Of a stretch of 64,000 nt of DNA, positions 1-28,421 are shown in pieces. Position 1 is the first letter of the stretch. Every line of letters starts with the position of its first letter. Position numbers and translations under genes: made by a program. The notes beneath the pieces are model-generated. The model had not been told where the DNA came from. It saw only the letters and a list, made by a program, of their open reading frames with translations, and did no database searches. Source of the DNA: Amoebidium appalachense (Eukaryota > Ichthyosporea); assembly GCA_963693365.1 (NCBI GenBank), contig CAVNZM010000004.1:4650001-4714000 (forward strand), written 5' to 3'.

Positions 1-329
1 CCAGAACTTCACCCCTTAAGAACCACGACCACAAACACAGCCACAAGCACACACATCCTCATCACACACCTATACTCACACTCATACACTCCTTTGCTCC
101 GTCCACCACACATAAACGTACACAAGCAAACACGGAAAAGCACACACACACGCACACACACACACGTGCGCGCGCGCGCACACACACCTCCCTTCCCTAA
201 TAAACGCACACACGTACACCCACACGTACACGTGAACCCATTCGCACACAAGCACCCATACACACATATACACCAACACCAACACCAACACATACACCCA
301 CATGCACACGTACATCCACACGTACGCAC

Positions 330-885
330 CTTGTTCACAGTCGGCCTATTCGTCACCCTCTTTGCTCGTGCAGAAAAATTCAGTGTGCCCAGACTATCCT
401 CATAGTGAATGGTGGCTGGGGTGATGGTGCAGATAATGGCCGTACGTGCATTGCCACCCAAAGATGGCTGAAGGATGCGTGTCAAGGTGGCGTCGCGGTA
501 CGGTATGTGCCTGTGTGTGTGTGTGTGTGTGTGCGTGTGTGTGTGTGGGTGTGGGTGTACATGCGGTGGATGCGTGTGGATGCGCGTGTGTGCGTGAGGT
601 GCTCCTGTGTTTGTATGCACGAATGTTTTTTAAAAAGGAGGGGGGGGGGGGGAGCTATTGGAGGGGTGTGTATGATGTGGGACGAGAAAGAACAGGAAAG
701 CAGTAGCGGTGTGGCTCCAGAAACGTGGTTGGGGCAGGGGGGGCAGCATGAGAGAGAGGATGGATCAAATCAGGGGGATCGGGCAGAGACAAACCTCTGA
801 CAAATACTGTTTGTTTTATACTAAAAGCCGTGATATGTTTTGTTTATTTTTTTTTGGGTGGATGGACGGGTGTGTGTGGGGGGAA

Positions 886-935
<50 letters not shown>

Positions 936-1453
936 TTTGATACATGCTTTGAGATGATGGCGGGGCAACTCAAATAGTGCAAGACAGCTGGCAAGAGGAA
1001 ACGTGAGAATACTTGGTGAGGATAGTGGGGGCGAGAGTATTGGTAGGTGGGGGTGCTAGAGTGGCAGGAATAAGGCTGTGGATGGTACACTGTGACCGGG
1101 GGAGGGGGGGAGGGGGGGGGGGGGGGGGGGGGAGAGGGGAGAGTCTGCTGGTAAAGGGCCTCAGCTTCATACTCATGTGTGCTGTGCGTAGATGTGTGTG
1201 CTTGTTGAATAGGGGGAGGGGGGGAGGGGGTGGGGGGGGGGGGGGGGGGTGGGGGGGGAGATGTAAAGAACGGGAGAATAGATGGTGTGGGGAAGGGGAA
1301 GGGGGGAGGGGGGACGGGGATATCTTATAGTTTATCCGTAAGAAAGGAGATACGTTTCCCTTCAACCCCTTAAAAAAACGGGGGCATGTGTTGCAGAGTA
1401 TCCATAAAAAAGAGACGGATAATACTTAACGATTATAGATAAAAAAAGTTGAA

Positions 1454-1495
<42 letters not shown>

Positions 1496-2211
1496 GGGGG
1501 GGAGGAGGCTCTTTTGCAGGGAGGCACATACCCGTCCCTGCCGCTGCTGAGCTTAGAGATGACGGTGGAGAGGGCCAGCAGGCTGCGGTTGATGTGCTGG
1601 CCCTCCTTGAGCCGCACACCTTCGGCCTTGGTCTGCGAGATCCGCTCGGACCCCGCCAGGTCCACTAGCGTCTGGGGGGGATATTTTTATTTTTATTTTT
1701 ATTTTCATTTTCATTTTTTGTTTATTTATTTATTTATTTTTTGGGGGGGGAGGGGGATGGCAAAGAGGGAAAGGATTGGAGAAAGGAGGGAGGAGTGGAA
1801 AGCGGGTTTGGCGTGAGGGGAAGGGGATAAACGCCGAGATTTATGGTTGGGAGGGGGGAGGGGGGGGGGGGGGGAGGGTTAAGGGAGCAGTTAGATTTCC
1901 TCATTAGGAAATCAAAAGCGGGTTGATGGGAAAAGATGTTTCGGAACTGCGCTGCGATTAATGCCTCCCCCCCCCCTCCCCCCCGTAATAAGGAATTGCT
2001 CGTCATGTGTATGGTGCCTGCTGGCCAACGGATATTTCGGCTGGAGTGCACCGTGCTCAAAGGTGATGCGAGTATTCAAGGATAAAAGGAACATGTTGGG
2101 GTGCAACCTAAGACGAGGTAAATCGGCAGATGGGAGAGGTTGTGTAGTTGAAGGGTTTGGGTGTTGTGTATGTATTTCTCTCTCTCTCTCTCACTCTCTC
2201 ACTCTCACTCA

Positions 2212-2275
<64 letters not shown>

Positions 2276-2439
2276 AGAGGGGTTGCGGGTTGGGGCGAGG
2301 GGGTTAAAATACCAGGCAGGCAACTTTGAATGAGTCATCGTCCGTATCCATCGAGTGGGAGTCAGCCATACGACTCTCGATCACCTGCCGGAAGCAGAAC
2401 GGATGAGCTCCCACAACTGTTTTAAAGCACACTCCTTTT

Positions 2440-2474
<35 letters not shown>

Positions 2475-2686
2475 AAAAAAGAAAATGCTCCCTCCCACCA
2501 AGCTACCTTTCCCCCCCCCATTCTCATTTGGGAACACATGGCATTGAAGCTTACTCCTACATTCTCCTCTCCTCTCGCTACCATCACCACAGTTGGTATC
2601 TATCTACTCTCTTTTTCCTCTACCTCGTCGTCTTCCAACACACACACACGTACACACACACGCGCGCGCACGCGCACGCGCACGAA

Positions 2687-2736
<50 letters not shown>

Positions 2737-3258
2737 ACACCCACACCCACACACACACACACACACATGATCACGTGCCCACACACACAACCCCCTTCCT
2801 TCATGAAGGGTCACTCACACTCATCCTCCCATTTCATCAAACCGTGCCCCGATTGGAGAGAGAAGAGTATAAACCGCAGAGAAAGCAAGAAGAACAATCA
2901 CTCACTGCCAATAAACAAAACAGAGGGGATGGACAAAAGGAAAACCGAAGACAAAAACATAGTTTCCTCCCTCATCCTCTCGATTTTCTTTTCGGCCATG
3001 TGTCTCGTCTAGTGGTGGTGGTGGTAGTGATGGTGCTTGGGAAGAGGAGGAAGGGAAGGGAAGGAAGGAAGGGGGGAGGGGGGACAAACGGTTCTGAAAA
3101 CTGTGTGGGAACGACTGCTGCGTTCATTCATGTTTGTCTCTCCGATGTGCCTGTTGGCTGTGAGGAAAAGGCAGTGAGACTCTCTCTCTCTCTCTCTCTC
3201 TCTCCCCCCCCCCCCCCCCCCTCCTCCTCCTCCCCTCGCCACTCCCCCCCCCCCCCCC

Positions 3259-3301
<43 letters not shown>

Positions 3302-4036
3302 AGTGACACCCTTCTCCGTTCCCTCTTGGCACTCTTCTTTACCTCCATGTCATTCGGTAAAACGTAATGAACTTTCTCCACGCCATAGCCATTCTCTTCG
3401 GGCCCTACCTCTCACACCCCATACGAATCTCACCTAAAAAACTTCTGCATTATTGCCAAGCACATTCAGGCAATTACAGTAGATCGATTCAGACAGAAAG
3501 GTAAAGACTTGCCCCCCCCCCTCCCCCCCCCCCCCCCCCCCAACCCCACCAAACCAACCCCACCCACCCCCCGAACTCTGCACACCCCCCCCCCCCCCCC
3601 CCCCCCTCCCCCTCCCCCTCCCCTTTCCAGTTGAGCTATTCTTGCCTGTATGAACAGTCACAGAAAGGTATCGGCAAAGCAAGATGGGAATTCTTTTTAT
3701 AAAAAGACACTCCGTTTATCTCACAGATATCCACTCTGCCCATCAGATATCTAGCTATTATCAACCAGGAATTTCACCCTATCCAAGATGCTTCCAAGCT
3801 GTCCGTTAGACCTCTAATTATTATCCAACAGTTATCCCGTTATATCCCCCATATATCCCCTCTGTTTCACCCTAGACCCACCTTCCCCCGTCTCCATGTG
3901 CTTCAGAACCTCCTCCGGTGTCTCGGCAACAATCTCCGTCAGATTGTCTACAAAGATGCCACGCTGGAATGGTGGGAGTGAAGCGTGAGGAGGGAGAGAG
4001 GATCAGAGCAAATGGGAGGTGTACGGTGTACGGTGT

Positions 4037-4084
<48 letters not shown>

Positions 4085-5192
4085 TGGGGGTGGGAGGGGG
4101 GGGGGGGGGGATGGAAAGAACGTGTTTGGAGGTGGGGGGGGGGGGGGGGAGGGGGGAGTGAAGGAGGGGGGGGGGGGGGGGGAAGGAGGGGGGGGGGGGG
4201 AGTGAGGCAAAGGGGGGGGGGGGGGGGGGGGGAGAGGCGTGGACCGTTCACATCACAGCACTACTTGGTGCACATAACGTGCCACCAGGTTCCTTTAGCC
4301 CTCGAATGTTCCCCCCTGAAAAAGAAGCCCATTTTATTGAACACTATTGCAAAGTATATCTCCAACACCTCGCCATTTCCAGCACTAATGGCTAATCTCA
4401 ATAATCAACTTAGAAAGGGATGTCGGCAAAACCCCCCTTGCCTCCCCAGTCAGACCACACACACACACACACACACACAATCGCATACCTCCAGGCTCTC
4501 TCTGACGCTCAAATCCTTTGCACGGGGGTTGAGCAGGTCCGTAATCTTCTCGTTGTAAATTTCCATATAGGACACCCTCAGGGTAAATTTGCGATCGGGA
4601 ACCTGCAAAAAATAAAATAAAGGGGGGAATAAAACGGCCAGCCACAGAAAAATCAGCACTTGGAATCCACTGGATATACACTGTAGCCCCCCCTTGCAGT
4701 GTATACCATAGCACCAGACGGTCACCTGAAGTCATAAAGCCATTTTCACTTTGTGCACATCTATGCTTGCAGTTGGGTCACTTGATTCTGGTTCTAAAGA
4801 AAAAAGGGTCAAGGAATGAGTGAATGTTGCACAAGCCACTCATGTGTGTGTGTTCCTTTCTTTTTTAACAAACCGCCCTTTCTTGCTTTCTGAACAAAGC
4901 AGAATGGTACTCTTGAGGACAGAGAAAACATAGGCATAACATGAGAACTTCGACTTTTTCTCTTTTTGTATGTGTGTGCATGTGTTCGTGTTTGGGGAAA
5001 CCGGCCGGGTGGAGGGGGTAGCGTGAGGGGGAGGGGGGAGGGGAGGGGAGGGGAGGACACGTACAGCAGCCATGGTTGTGAATATTTCCTTAACGGCAAG
5101 TTCCATCACCCCGGGGTTTCCTGCCCCACCCTTCATGGTGTAGGTCTTGCCTGACGAGGTCTGGCCGTACGCAAATATCGTCCCTGTTTGTG

Positions 5193-5284
<92 letters not shown>

Positions 5285-5626
5285 TGTGCGTGTGTGTGCG
5301 TGTGTTGAGGGGGACGGGTCGGTATGTGTGTGTAAGGGTGGCGGGGGCAGGGAGGGGGGGGGGGGGGGGGGGGGGGTTGCATGTTTGATGGGGAAAAGTT
5401 CAATGTGTGTGTACGTGTGTGTGAGTGTGAATGAGTGTGTGTGTGAGTGAATGAGTGTGTGTGTGAGCCTCGTGTGTGTGTGACTATGTTTATGATGTGC
5501 TTGCTGCATCGTTTCTTCCCCAGTTCGCAAATCATAAGAACTATGTACAAAAAATGGAGATAGTATAAGGAGGGCAGCTGGTTCGTAACGTTGAGTAGCT
5601 TTGTTTGATGTCTGAAAGGTGATGGG

Positions 5627-5662
<36 letters not shown>

Positions 5663-5918
5663 AGGGGGGGGGGGGGGGGGGGGGGGGGAATGCAGTTACG
5701 AGAGAATCTCTAAGACTATATGCCATGTGCGGCGTTTTTTTATGTAGCCGTGTGTATGTTCCGTCTTGATTCCGAGATGTCCATGCTTGATGTATCAAAG
5801 GACCAAGAGATGGAAGCTAATGACGACGTCGGGAATAAAGAATCAACAAGGTGGGTGGACAGATGTGTGTGCGAGAAGTGAGAGGAGAGGGGTGTGTTGC
5901 GTGTGTGTGCGTGTGTGT

Positions 5919-5949
<31 letters not shown>

Positions 5950-6706
5950 AAAGGAAATCACATACCGTTCACACCATCTACGGTGGACAGGACAATGTCC
6001 CTCGCCACCCATTCGTAGACTTCTGCGTTGGTAGAGTTCGTGCCAAATACACGGTCTGTTTTATCCCGAAGGAGATGTCAGAAAAGACTCACGCTGCTCT
6101 GCCCTCAACTCCTTGTTGAACATGACCAGAAACCACAAGGGAATCCTTACTGGGAAAGATGTTTCTACAACAGGTAATATATTATCCAGCACCCACACTT
6201 ATGGTTGTCGTTACAGGTCTTACAAAGCCCAGAAAGAAAAGCGATACCAGATGACACGACCAGGATTGGGTTTCACACAGAGGGAAAAGACTCTTTTTAG
6301 GGGGTAGCACCCACCAAACGTAAAGGTGCTCGGTCCCCCGCGGCCGCCTGACTGGTAGGTGATGGCATTCTCGGTAACCTCCCAGCAAGTGCCTTGGTCG
6401 TTGTTTATTTCCCTGAATTAAGTTAAAAATGTCAACAGCATGTTTCCCACACGTTAGAATCGGTGTTCATTTTTCGAACAAGAGCTTCAGCGAGAACCCA
6501 TATGTTCTCTCTGGATCCATTAAGAGTTAGCCCGAATAGATGATCAACCAGATGTGAATCACTTCAATAGCCACTCAAGCGCCCATTATTGGTGTTGGCA
6601 TTCTCACCTACACGCTCAAAGGTCCACTCTTGCACAAAAAGAGCTGGCCCACTCACCTTTGGTTAAGAGGGCGAACCCTCAGAGCTACGTGGATGTTGTC
6701 ACTCAT
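330..6706 (-). CDS. Kinesin-7 / CENP-E-like motor protein, N-terminal motor domain (partial, continues past left edge)
   Basis: Microtubule plus-end-directed ATPase motor; CENP-E-type kinesins link kinetochores to spindle microtubules. Ten joined exons: 6706-6657, 6412-6315, 6055-5966, 5183-5065, 4602-4489, 3963-3882, 3157-3090, 2384-2313, 1671-1532, 510-330. They total 1014 nt in one frame (338 aa), with every phase matching. Residues 1-16 begin [15 protein letters not shown], the usual first strand of a kinesin motor. Visible motifs: P-loop GQTSSGKT (86-93), [17 protein letters not shown], switch I NERSSRSH (196-202), switch II DLAGSE (235-240), [29 protein letters not shown], and the neck-proximal [15 protein letters not shown]. 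The N-terminal motor and the ICTITP/RPTVN ending suggest kinesin-7; subfamily is inferred. The exon ending at 330 stops at a GTGCGT donor, so the stalk lies outside the window. The start is the first ATG before the first beta strand. It is divergent from the NDOR1 gene. Confidence 0.9.
886..1494 (+). repeat. Cluster of long G runs in kinesin intron 9
   Basis: G runs at 886-934 (49 nt), about 1103-1132, 1222-1250 and 1454-1494 (41 nt). On the sense strand of the kinesin they are C runs, the last lying about 40 nt from the donor of exon 9. Confidence 0.9.
2177..2273 (+). repeat. Adjacent (CT)n and (GT)n in kinesin intron 8
   Basis: CT-rich 2177-2232 passes straight into (GT)n 2233-2273. In the sense (minus) direction this reads (CA)n then (GA)n just after the donor at 2312. 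Confidence 0.95.
4039..4083 (+). repeat. (GT)n in kinesin intron 5
   Basis: On the kinesin sense strand this is (CA)n, about 75 nt before the acceptor at 3964. The same intron has sense (GT)n at 4480-4457, beside its donor. Confidence 0.95.
5192..5278 (+). repeat. (GT)n adjoining the kinesin P-loop exon
   Basis: On the sense (minus) strand this is (CA)n ending about nine bases before the acceptor (CAAACAG) of the exon that encodes GQTSSGKT. Confidence 0.95.
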
Positions 6707-7384
6707 TCTTGTTCTGATCCTTTGACATGCACATGCTTAGGTACCCACGGATATTAATCCCCTTGGCTACTCATATTTTCACGTTCCTGTATCTCTTATC
6801 TATGAGGCGGTGGTCAGCAGCCGCAAGCTGTGCTATTTAGTTCAGATTCATTCATGAACGTGTTAAAGCTGTCATAGAAATCACATGTTGTGTGAATACT
6901 GTGTGGAAGCCCAGCGGTATTCACGTCAAATTCATGCATGACACTATTTCTCCTTTAGACTGTAACTACTTGTGTATGCCATGTGCACATTGTCAGGACT
7001 GCTTCGGTCGATTTGGCGGAAAATGTTTTCATTACGTAAAAAGGCACCCAGTGGCTCGAACAAGAAGCTTGCCCAGAGCTTTTTCTATGTTCGTTATCAG
7101 TGAATTCAAATCTGGCGCCAAGACCTAAAATGGCATTGGTGCCCTAAGTTTACGGTTTGCGCAATCATGACGTCATCATTTGGGGCGAAGAGCTGCTTTG
7201 CAAGACACATATGAGGCTTGGCCATGGCCTAGTCACTTGCCAACTCCAAAGCATATAGTAGTACGTATACATCTTGTAACACACAACCATTTTATTTATA
7301 GTCTTATCAAACACAGTCTCAGCTAGTTAGTAAAGAGGGTAGTTCAACTTCCTACTAGTTTAGTGGTAACGCGAGTAGGGCAAG
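6707..7384. promoter_or_regulatory. Divergent intergenic region between kinesin and NDOR1 genes
   Basis: About 680 bp separate the two start codons, which point away from each other, so both promoters must lie here or in the 5' untranslated parts. Unlike the introns on either side, the stretch has no long simple repeats. A perfect CRE/ATF-type palindrome TGACGTCA is at 7168-7175. No clear TATA box is placed relative to either start. Regulatory function is inferred. Confidence 0.5.
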
Positions 7385-23319
<15,935 letters not shown>

Positions 23320-23707
23320 GCAGAGCTTTTTTGTGTTGATGGGAAGAAAAAAAAAAGGGGGGGGGGGGGGGGGGGGGGGAGGAGCTGGCCCCTTGCATGT
23401 TTTTCTTAAAAAAGTTTGTTTTGGTGGATTCTATGTGTATGATATGTAAAGGGCTAGGTGGGACGTGAAACAGGACGACCAAACTTGTGTATGCTTCTAT
23501 TGTGTTGTTGTTGAATTCGAACAAATGTTCATGGCCATGAGGCAGCTATATCGGGCATGAAGGTGTGTGTAGGGAGGGACCCTTTGATGTTTTATAGATG
23601 AATGTAGTCATAACAGTCTTTTGTTGAGATATAGATCGTCGATAGTAACCACATACAGTCTCGTGCACAAATGCATTGATTGCACAAAGAAACACACACA
23701 CACAGTG

Positions 23708-23749
<42 letters not shown>

Positions 23750-24052
23750 GTAGGCACCGTGGCGCACGTATGCTTGGAGTTAATCATTGTAATCTAATAC
23801 AATTGTTCATATTATAATGGGCCTCGTGCTCTGAGTCGTAGGCACGACCGCTTTTTTCGAGTGGTCAGCGGTGACTTCTGCATTTCTGTAAAATGTATAA
23901 TACCGTGATGCATCATGAGCATGTGCTTTTACCAACTGATGTGCATGCGCAGTCGTGTTGATTCAACATTCCCCGCCCCTCCCCCTACATCCACCCCCCT
24001 CCTTCCCCAACACACACACTCTCTCTCTCTCTCTCGCTCTACACACACACAC

Positions 24053-24169
24053 TCCCTCCCTCCCTCCCTCCCCCCCCCCCCCCCCCTCCCCCTCCCTCCC
24101 TCCCTCCCTCCCTCCCTCCCTCCCTCCCTCCCTCCCTCCCTCCCTCCCTCCCTCCCTCCCTCCCTCCCT

Positions 24170-24178
<9 letters not shown>
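24053..24178 (+). repeat. (CTCC)n tetranucleotide array
   Basis: About 25 CTCC/TCCC units interrupted by a C run, followed by (CT)n to about 24204. A long pure pyrimidine strand of this kind can form triplex DNA. Confidence 0.95.
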
Positions 24179-24203
<25 letters not shown>

Positions 24204-24766
24204 AGACTCTCTCAGACCAGAGTAGATCTGATATAATATTGGCTAATTCTGGACAAGGTGCATGCAGTGAGTGCCATGGGTCAACTAAACGAGGGCTGCT
24301 GCTGACGTCATAATAGGGTATTGCTGTGCCCTACAATAGCTGAAGAAGCTAGGCCATGATGATAGCCGCCGGTTAACTCCCCACAATTATAGGTATGTAC
24401 AGGCATGCGCTTATTACACTGGGCTGTTGCAGTGCTCACAGGACACAGATGGACAGCATGACGCAAGCACTCAGATCTGCACAAAAATCAAAACTGCATC
24501 GTGATCACGCATCCGGCACGTTCTACGGCTGACTCAGGCTGTGCCCTCTTCTGGCCAGGCCTGGGCCAATTCACATAGGCTACATATCTTCCTGAAAATT
24601 AAGTTCAAACATTTCCGGAAGATCCTCTGAGAGTGCCTCATGGGGTAGCAGTGTGACTTCAAAGGTTGCAGTTCATTTCATGAGTGCACTGTCCTCTGAT
24701 ACCTTTTCAAGACCCCACATACGTGTTACAGCAGTCCCTCTAAAAATAAACCTTATTATATGACTA

Positions 24767-24801
24767 AGCTTTAATTAAAGCTAATAAAAGCAGCTTTATT
24801 A
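24767..24801. repeat. Two adjacent palindromes
   Basis: AGCTTTAATTAAAGCT (24767-24782) is a perfect 16-bp palindrome. TAATAAA...TTTATTA (24782-24801, AGCAGC between) is a perfect 7-bp inverted repeat. They share one base. No associated gene was found. Confidence 0.75.
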
Positions 24802-25799
24802 TCGATTTAACAGTATAATGATGAGTGATACGAAGGCAACGCCGCAACGGTAACGAAAATAGAGAATGGGTAAAGATGAAATTCAGAAAAGACCGCAAAT
24901 TTAAAACGTTCAAGAACCCCAACTCTCGTTACGTCATTCACATATCGTTAAATCTAATGCGCCAATCACAAAGCGTCAAGACTCAAGGGGTTCATGTATC
25001 CAATCAAAACATCAGGAAGCACCTTTTTGCTTCGTAAGATGAAGCTTAACCCTAGTGAAACTGTATTTTTACAACGATATTATAGGTATTGCAAATTTAC
25101 GAATTGAACTAATAAGATCTCTTTATGCTAACGGCATAGAGAATGCGTGATAACTCACCAATAACGGCTGTAATGAACCCACGCGCGTATGGGAGTCTCC
25201 TGGACATGGCGTGTTGTTATGTCAGAATGCTGTATCTATTTGAAAGCAATTCCTGTATAGTTATGGCTATTTTAAAATTTAACAGCACACAATTCGAATG
25301 CAAATGTAGTTCAGAAATAACAAGCCAAGCTTTTGCAGATGAAACTTCCTTTGGCCAATCACACTTCTTCAACTTGTGTTTAAAACATTCTGAGCCATGG
25401 CCTCGGCAGCAATGGTCACGTTTTGCTGACGTAGTTCAGCTGAATAGCGGTTTCTTTTCATTTTTCGCGAAATAACGAACCGTTTTCCCGGTTGTAGGCG
25501 GTCGACACCCCTTCTGGTAGTACCCCAACTAGCGCGTACAGCGCTTCGGTAACAATGAAACCTGTGCGCTATCGTATAGAAAACTTCGCGGGCGATCGCC
25601 CGAATCATTTATTTATCTTTGGCATTTGCCTTAAAAAACGGTACAATACGATTGGATTCGCATCTGAGATATTTGTCCCAGCCAATAGTCGCATAGTTCT
25701 TATCGGGTTAAGATGAAACCCCTGTCACTCAATCAATCACTTAACGTTAGTTTTGTTGTGGATTTTTTGTTTATTTTTTTGGTGAAAAGAAAGTTGAAA

Positions 25800-27361
25800 A
25801 TGCTCTACTTCGTGCTGCTTCTACTTTTTGGCGCGGCCACACACACCGCCACGGCGTGCTCGTGCATGCGCAGGACCCTGTGTGAGCAGCTGAACGAAAA
25901 ATACACACCCTATGTGGTGAACGCCTCGGCAGTTTCCACTGGAAGGTACATGGTTGCCAAAACTTTCTCAACCTTTTCATTTCGTTTTTTATATGCCCGT
26001 CAACCTGATCACACGACATGATGCTGTGATGTTGTCCTGTCGTTTGAATTTCTAGTTGTATGATATATACCTGTTGTGGGTTGAGTTAAAGCTGTGCAAG
26101 TAAGCCGGTGATTTTCCACCAGCCGGCGGGAAGTCATCCTGTTTTAGAACAAGGACTAAACCAGTGCACCCTTTTCATGCACACGTACAGGACTGCAGAG
26201 GGAGAGACCTTCATGGTCATCCGTGTGAAGAGAAACGTCAAAGGCAAACTGCGTGTGGTGAGCAGCCCCCCTACCCCCAACCCCCCCCCCCCCCAACCCC
26301 TGTCCCTCCCCCCCCCCCTCCCCCCCCCCCCCCCTCGAATGTTTGCCTTTGCATGTGTCCTTCGTGTATGTGTACTTCGTACCGTGTTCCGCATTCAACC
26401 CCCCCCCCCTTCTCCCCGGGCCCCTTCCCGTCCCCCCGGATCCTCTCCCCTCGGTCCCCGCCCCGGCCCTGTCCTTTCGATTTCCTTTGCTGAACAGCTC
26501 GTGATTCCCACAGACCCTCTATCTAACGTTTATTTTGCTGCTTTTTCTGAATACAATATGAAACTCTCCTTGTCTCTGGTCCGTGCTTTCTGTCTTTTGA
26601 TCTTGTGCGATAACATTCTCACTTGCTCACCAAGGTGTCAATCACAGAATGCTCGTTATAGAGTGAAAACAGGCGAGAGCGCCTTGTGCCACATATCTGC
26701 CTTGCCTCTGCGCACCCCTTCCATCATCAGTCTCCGCTTCTCCCCAAACGCGCCCATCCAATTGTCCGGCTCGCTCTGCAGCTTCAACGCTCAAGTTTCC
26801 TCTCTTACAAGCGAACAAAACAGAATCCTCTTGAACTATCCCGCATCATGTCAAGAGCCCACCTGCCCCCCAGGCACACCACAGGTGAAGTGCCTTGTCG
26901 ACCCTTGCACAACGGCAACCTGTGCAGGTTATGATACAGCAGTGTGCCGTGCTGATTACTGCGGTGGATGCAACGCGCGTTTCTACGTTGATGGGAAGGA
27001 GGTGACCTGTAATACCGCACCCTCCACGCCGTCAGGCTCTAATACTTGCCCTTCTGGGGTGAATCCTGTTCAGTGCTTGGTCAACCCATGCACTAATCTT
27101 CGTTGTGCCGGGAACCCAATGGCTTCATGTGTGCCGGATTATTGCGGTGAATGCAGTGCACGATTTTACGACAAGGCTGGGAGGGAGGTGTCGTGCGAGA
27201 TTAACGGCATGTGCCCGGATGGGTCCCCCGGTGTGAGGTGCCTGGCTGACCCGTGCACGGTGAACAAGTGTGCTGCATACCCCAAGGCAACATGCGTTTC
27301 CGACTATTGTGGTGGCTGCAATGCGAGCTTCTATGTAGACGGGAAACTGGTAGCTTGCTAG
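25800..27361 (+). CDS. Secreted TIMP/netrin-module (NTR) protein with three Cys-rich repeats
   Basis: Exons 25800-25945, 26191-26257, 26648-27361 (308 aa); phases match. Signal peptide MLYFVLLLLFGAATHTATA; predicted cleavage leaves mature N-terminus CSC. In TIMPs this CxC N-terminus chelates the metalloproteinase zinc (family knowledge). An NTR-like core follows (YVVNASAVSTG, FMVIRVKRNVKGKLRV, GESALCHI, SLCSFNAQVSSLTSEQ, NYPASC). Three repeats of about 50 residues come next, each with CL(V/A)(D/N)PC, then (C/S)..DYCG(G/E)C(N/S)A.FY and a final C. Protease inhibition is inferred. An in-frame upstream ATG (25713) adds 29 residues before the signal peptide; I chose 25800 because the hydrophobic core follows at once. 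The exon 3 start is the phase-0 AG giving NARYRVKTGES. AATAAA at 27627 is a likely poly-A signal. Confidence 0.8.
26338..26400 (+). repeat. Dispersed poly-C-tailed repeat, 3' part, in TIMP-like gene intron 2
   Basis: GTGTATGTGTACTTCGTACC and GTGTTCCGCATTCAACCCCC match the 3' half of the family; close to the copy at 56190. Confidence 0.75.
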
Positions 27362-27626
27362 TAAGGCTACATATTATATTTTTTTCCACAAATAGGGAGT
27401 TGTGATATGTACAGTATGTACCGTAGTAGTGCCTACAACGAGATTTTGGAGTCTGTGAGATTTGTAGATTAGAATGGGCATTTAATTAGCAAAAATGCCC
27501 AGAGATAAGGAAACACAAGAACGCAAATGCTAGGGTGTACCGATACCACGTTCGGTTAGCCTGTCGTGCTTTGTATGTGAGGGCATACAGGCTATGTATG
27601 AGGATTCGTTTGCCATGAGTTTGTAG

Positions 27627-27632
27627 AATAAA
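27627..27632 (+). promoter_or_regulatory. Candidate poly-A signal AATAAA of the TIMP-like gene
   Basis: AATAAA 266 nt after the TAG stop; the nearest canonical hexamer downstream. Confidence 0.45.
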
Positions 27633-27661
27633 GCCTTCACACTTATGCGTCCTTGCTGACA

Positions 27662-28359
27662 CAATTGGCAATAATAACAAACGAGATGCATCCTTAACAC
27701 CGGCAGATGACAACGTGATGGTTCTGAAAGGCACCCTGCCCACCGGGTTTTTTGTGGCTGTCTAGCTCTTTGGCTCAGGTACTGGGTCCGGCCGTCAATT
27801 CTGTTTGGCAAGTAGCAATGTACAGATGCATGGACGTAAAGACGTGTGTTTACTTTAGCTGCATGGACGTAAAGGCGCTGGCACGTACTGACGGTGCCTG
27901 GGCTGCTTTGAACTTCACGTTCGCCTCAAACCCATTCTATTTTTCCTTACACTCTCGCGACCGCGTGCATAGCTTTCTCTCGCGGCGGCTCTACGGTCCC
28001 GAGAGTCCAGTGTTCGCTGTGTGTGTAAGGAAAAATACGAGTCACCTCAGTAGGTGACAGGTAAAGGCGTGTCTTAACTTTAGATCTGCAGCTCAAGTAA
28101 GTTTAATTCCCAAGCCTTACCGGTAGTACATCTCAGGGCAGCGAGGTAAGGCTGGGTGGACTCCGGAGAGAACTGGTGTAGGTTTGTGTTACACCTGACG
28201 GTAAAGGACGCCACGGCCGGGGAGGGGGAGGGGGGGGGGGGGGGGGGACTTGTGGCAACCTATCTTTCAGTACATGCTACTATATAACTGCAAAGGAAGG
28301 AGTGCCATGATGGGTCTTCTTTTTTTTTTTTTTTTTTTTTTTTTCCCTTATAGGTGGTG

Positions 28360-28421
<62 letters not shown>

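Larger units (their letters stand above)
23320..25799. other. Intergenic region downstream of NDOR1
   Basis: Holds a G run (23358-23379), a (CA)n at 23708-23748, the CTCC array at 24053-24178, a CRE-type TGACGTCA at 24303-24310 and two adjacent palindromes at 24767-24801. From about 24200 the sequence is ordinary, with few simple repeats and several short open frames that look random. I recognise no gene and no canonical AATAAA close to the NDOR1 stop. Confidence 0.6.

Noticed and set aside
2355-3437. 360-codon open frame on the plus strand
   Set aside because: It is a translation of C runs, (CA)n and (CT)n and overlaps genuine kinesin exons (3157-3090) on the other strand.
24053-24178. CRISPR-like regular array
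   Set aside because: Pure CTCC microsatellite with no spacers, in a eukaryotic context.
25369-25608. 79-codon basic open frame on the minus strand
   Set aside because: No recognisable motif, no supporting neighbours, and length expected by chance.
26108-27361. Single 417-codon exon for the cysteine-rich protein
   Set aside because: The first half is intron sequence with C runs and a dispersed repeat; the spliced model has a signal peptide, matching phases and an NTR core.
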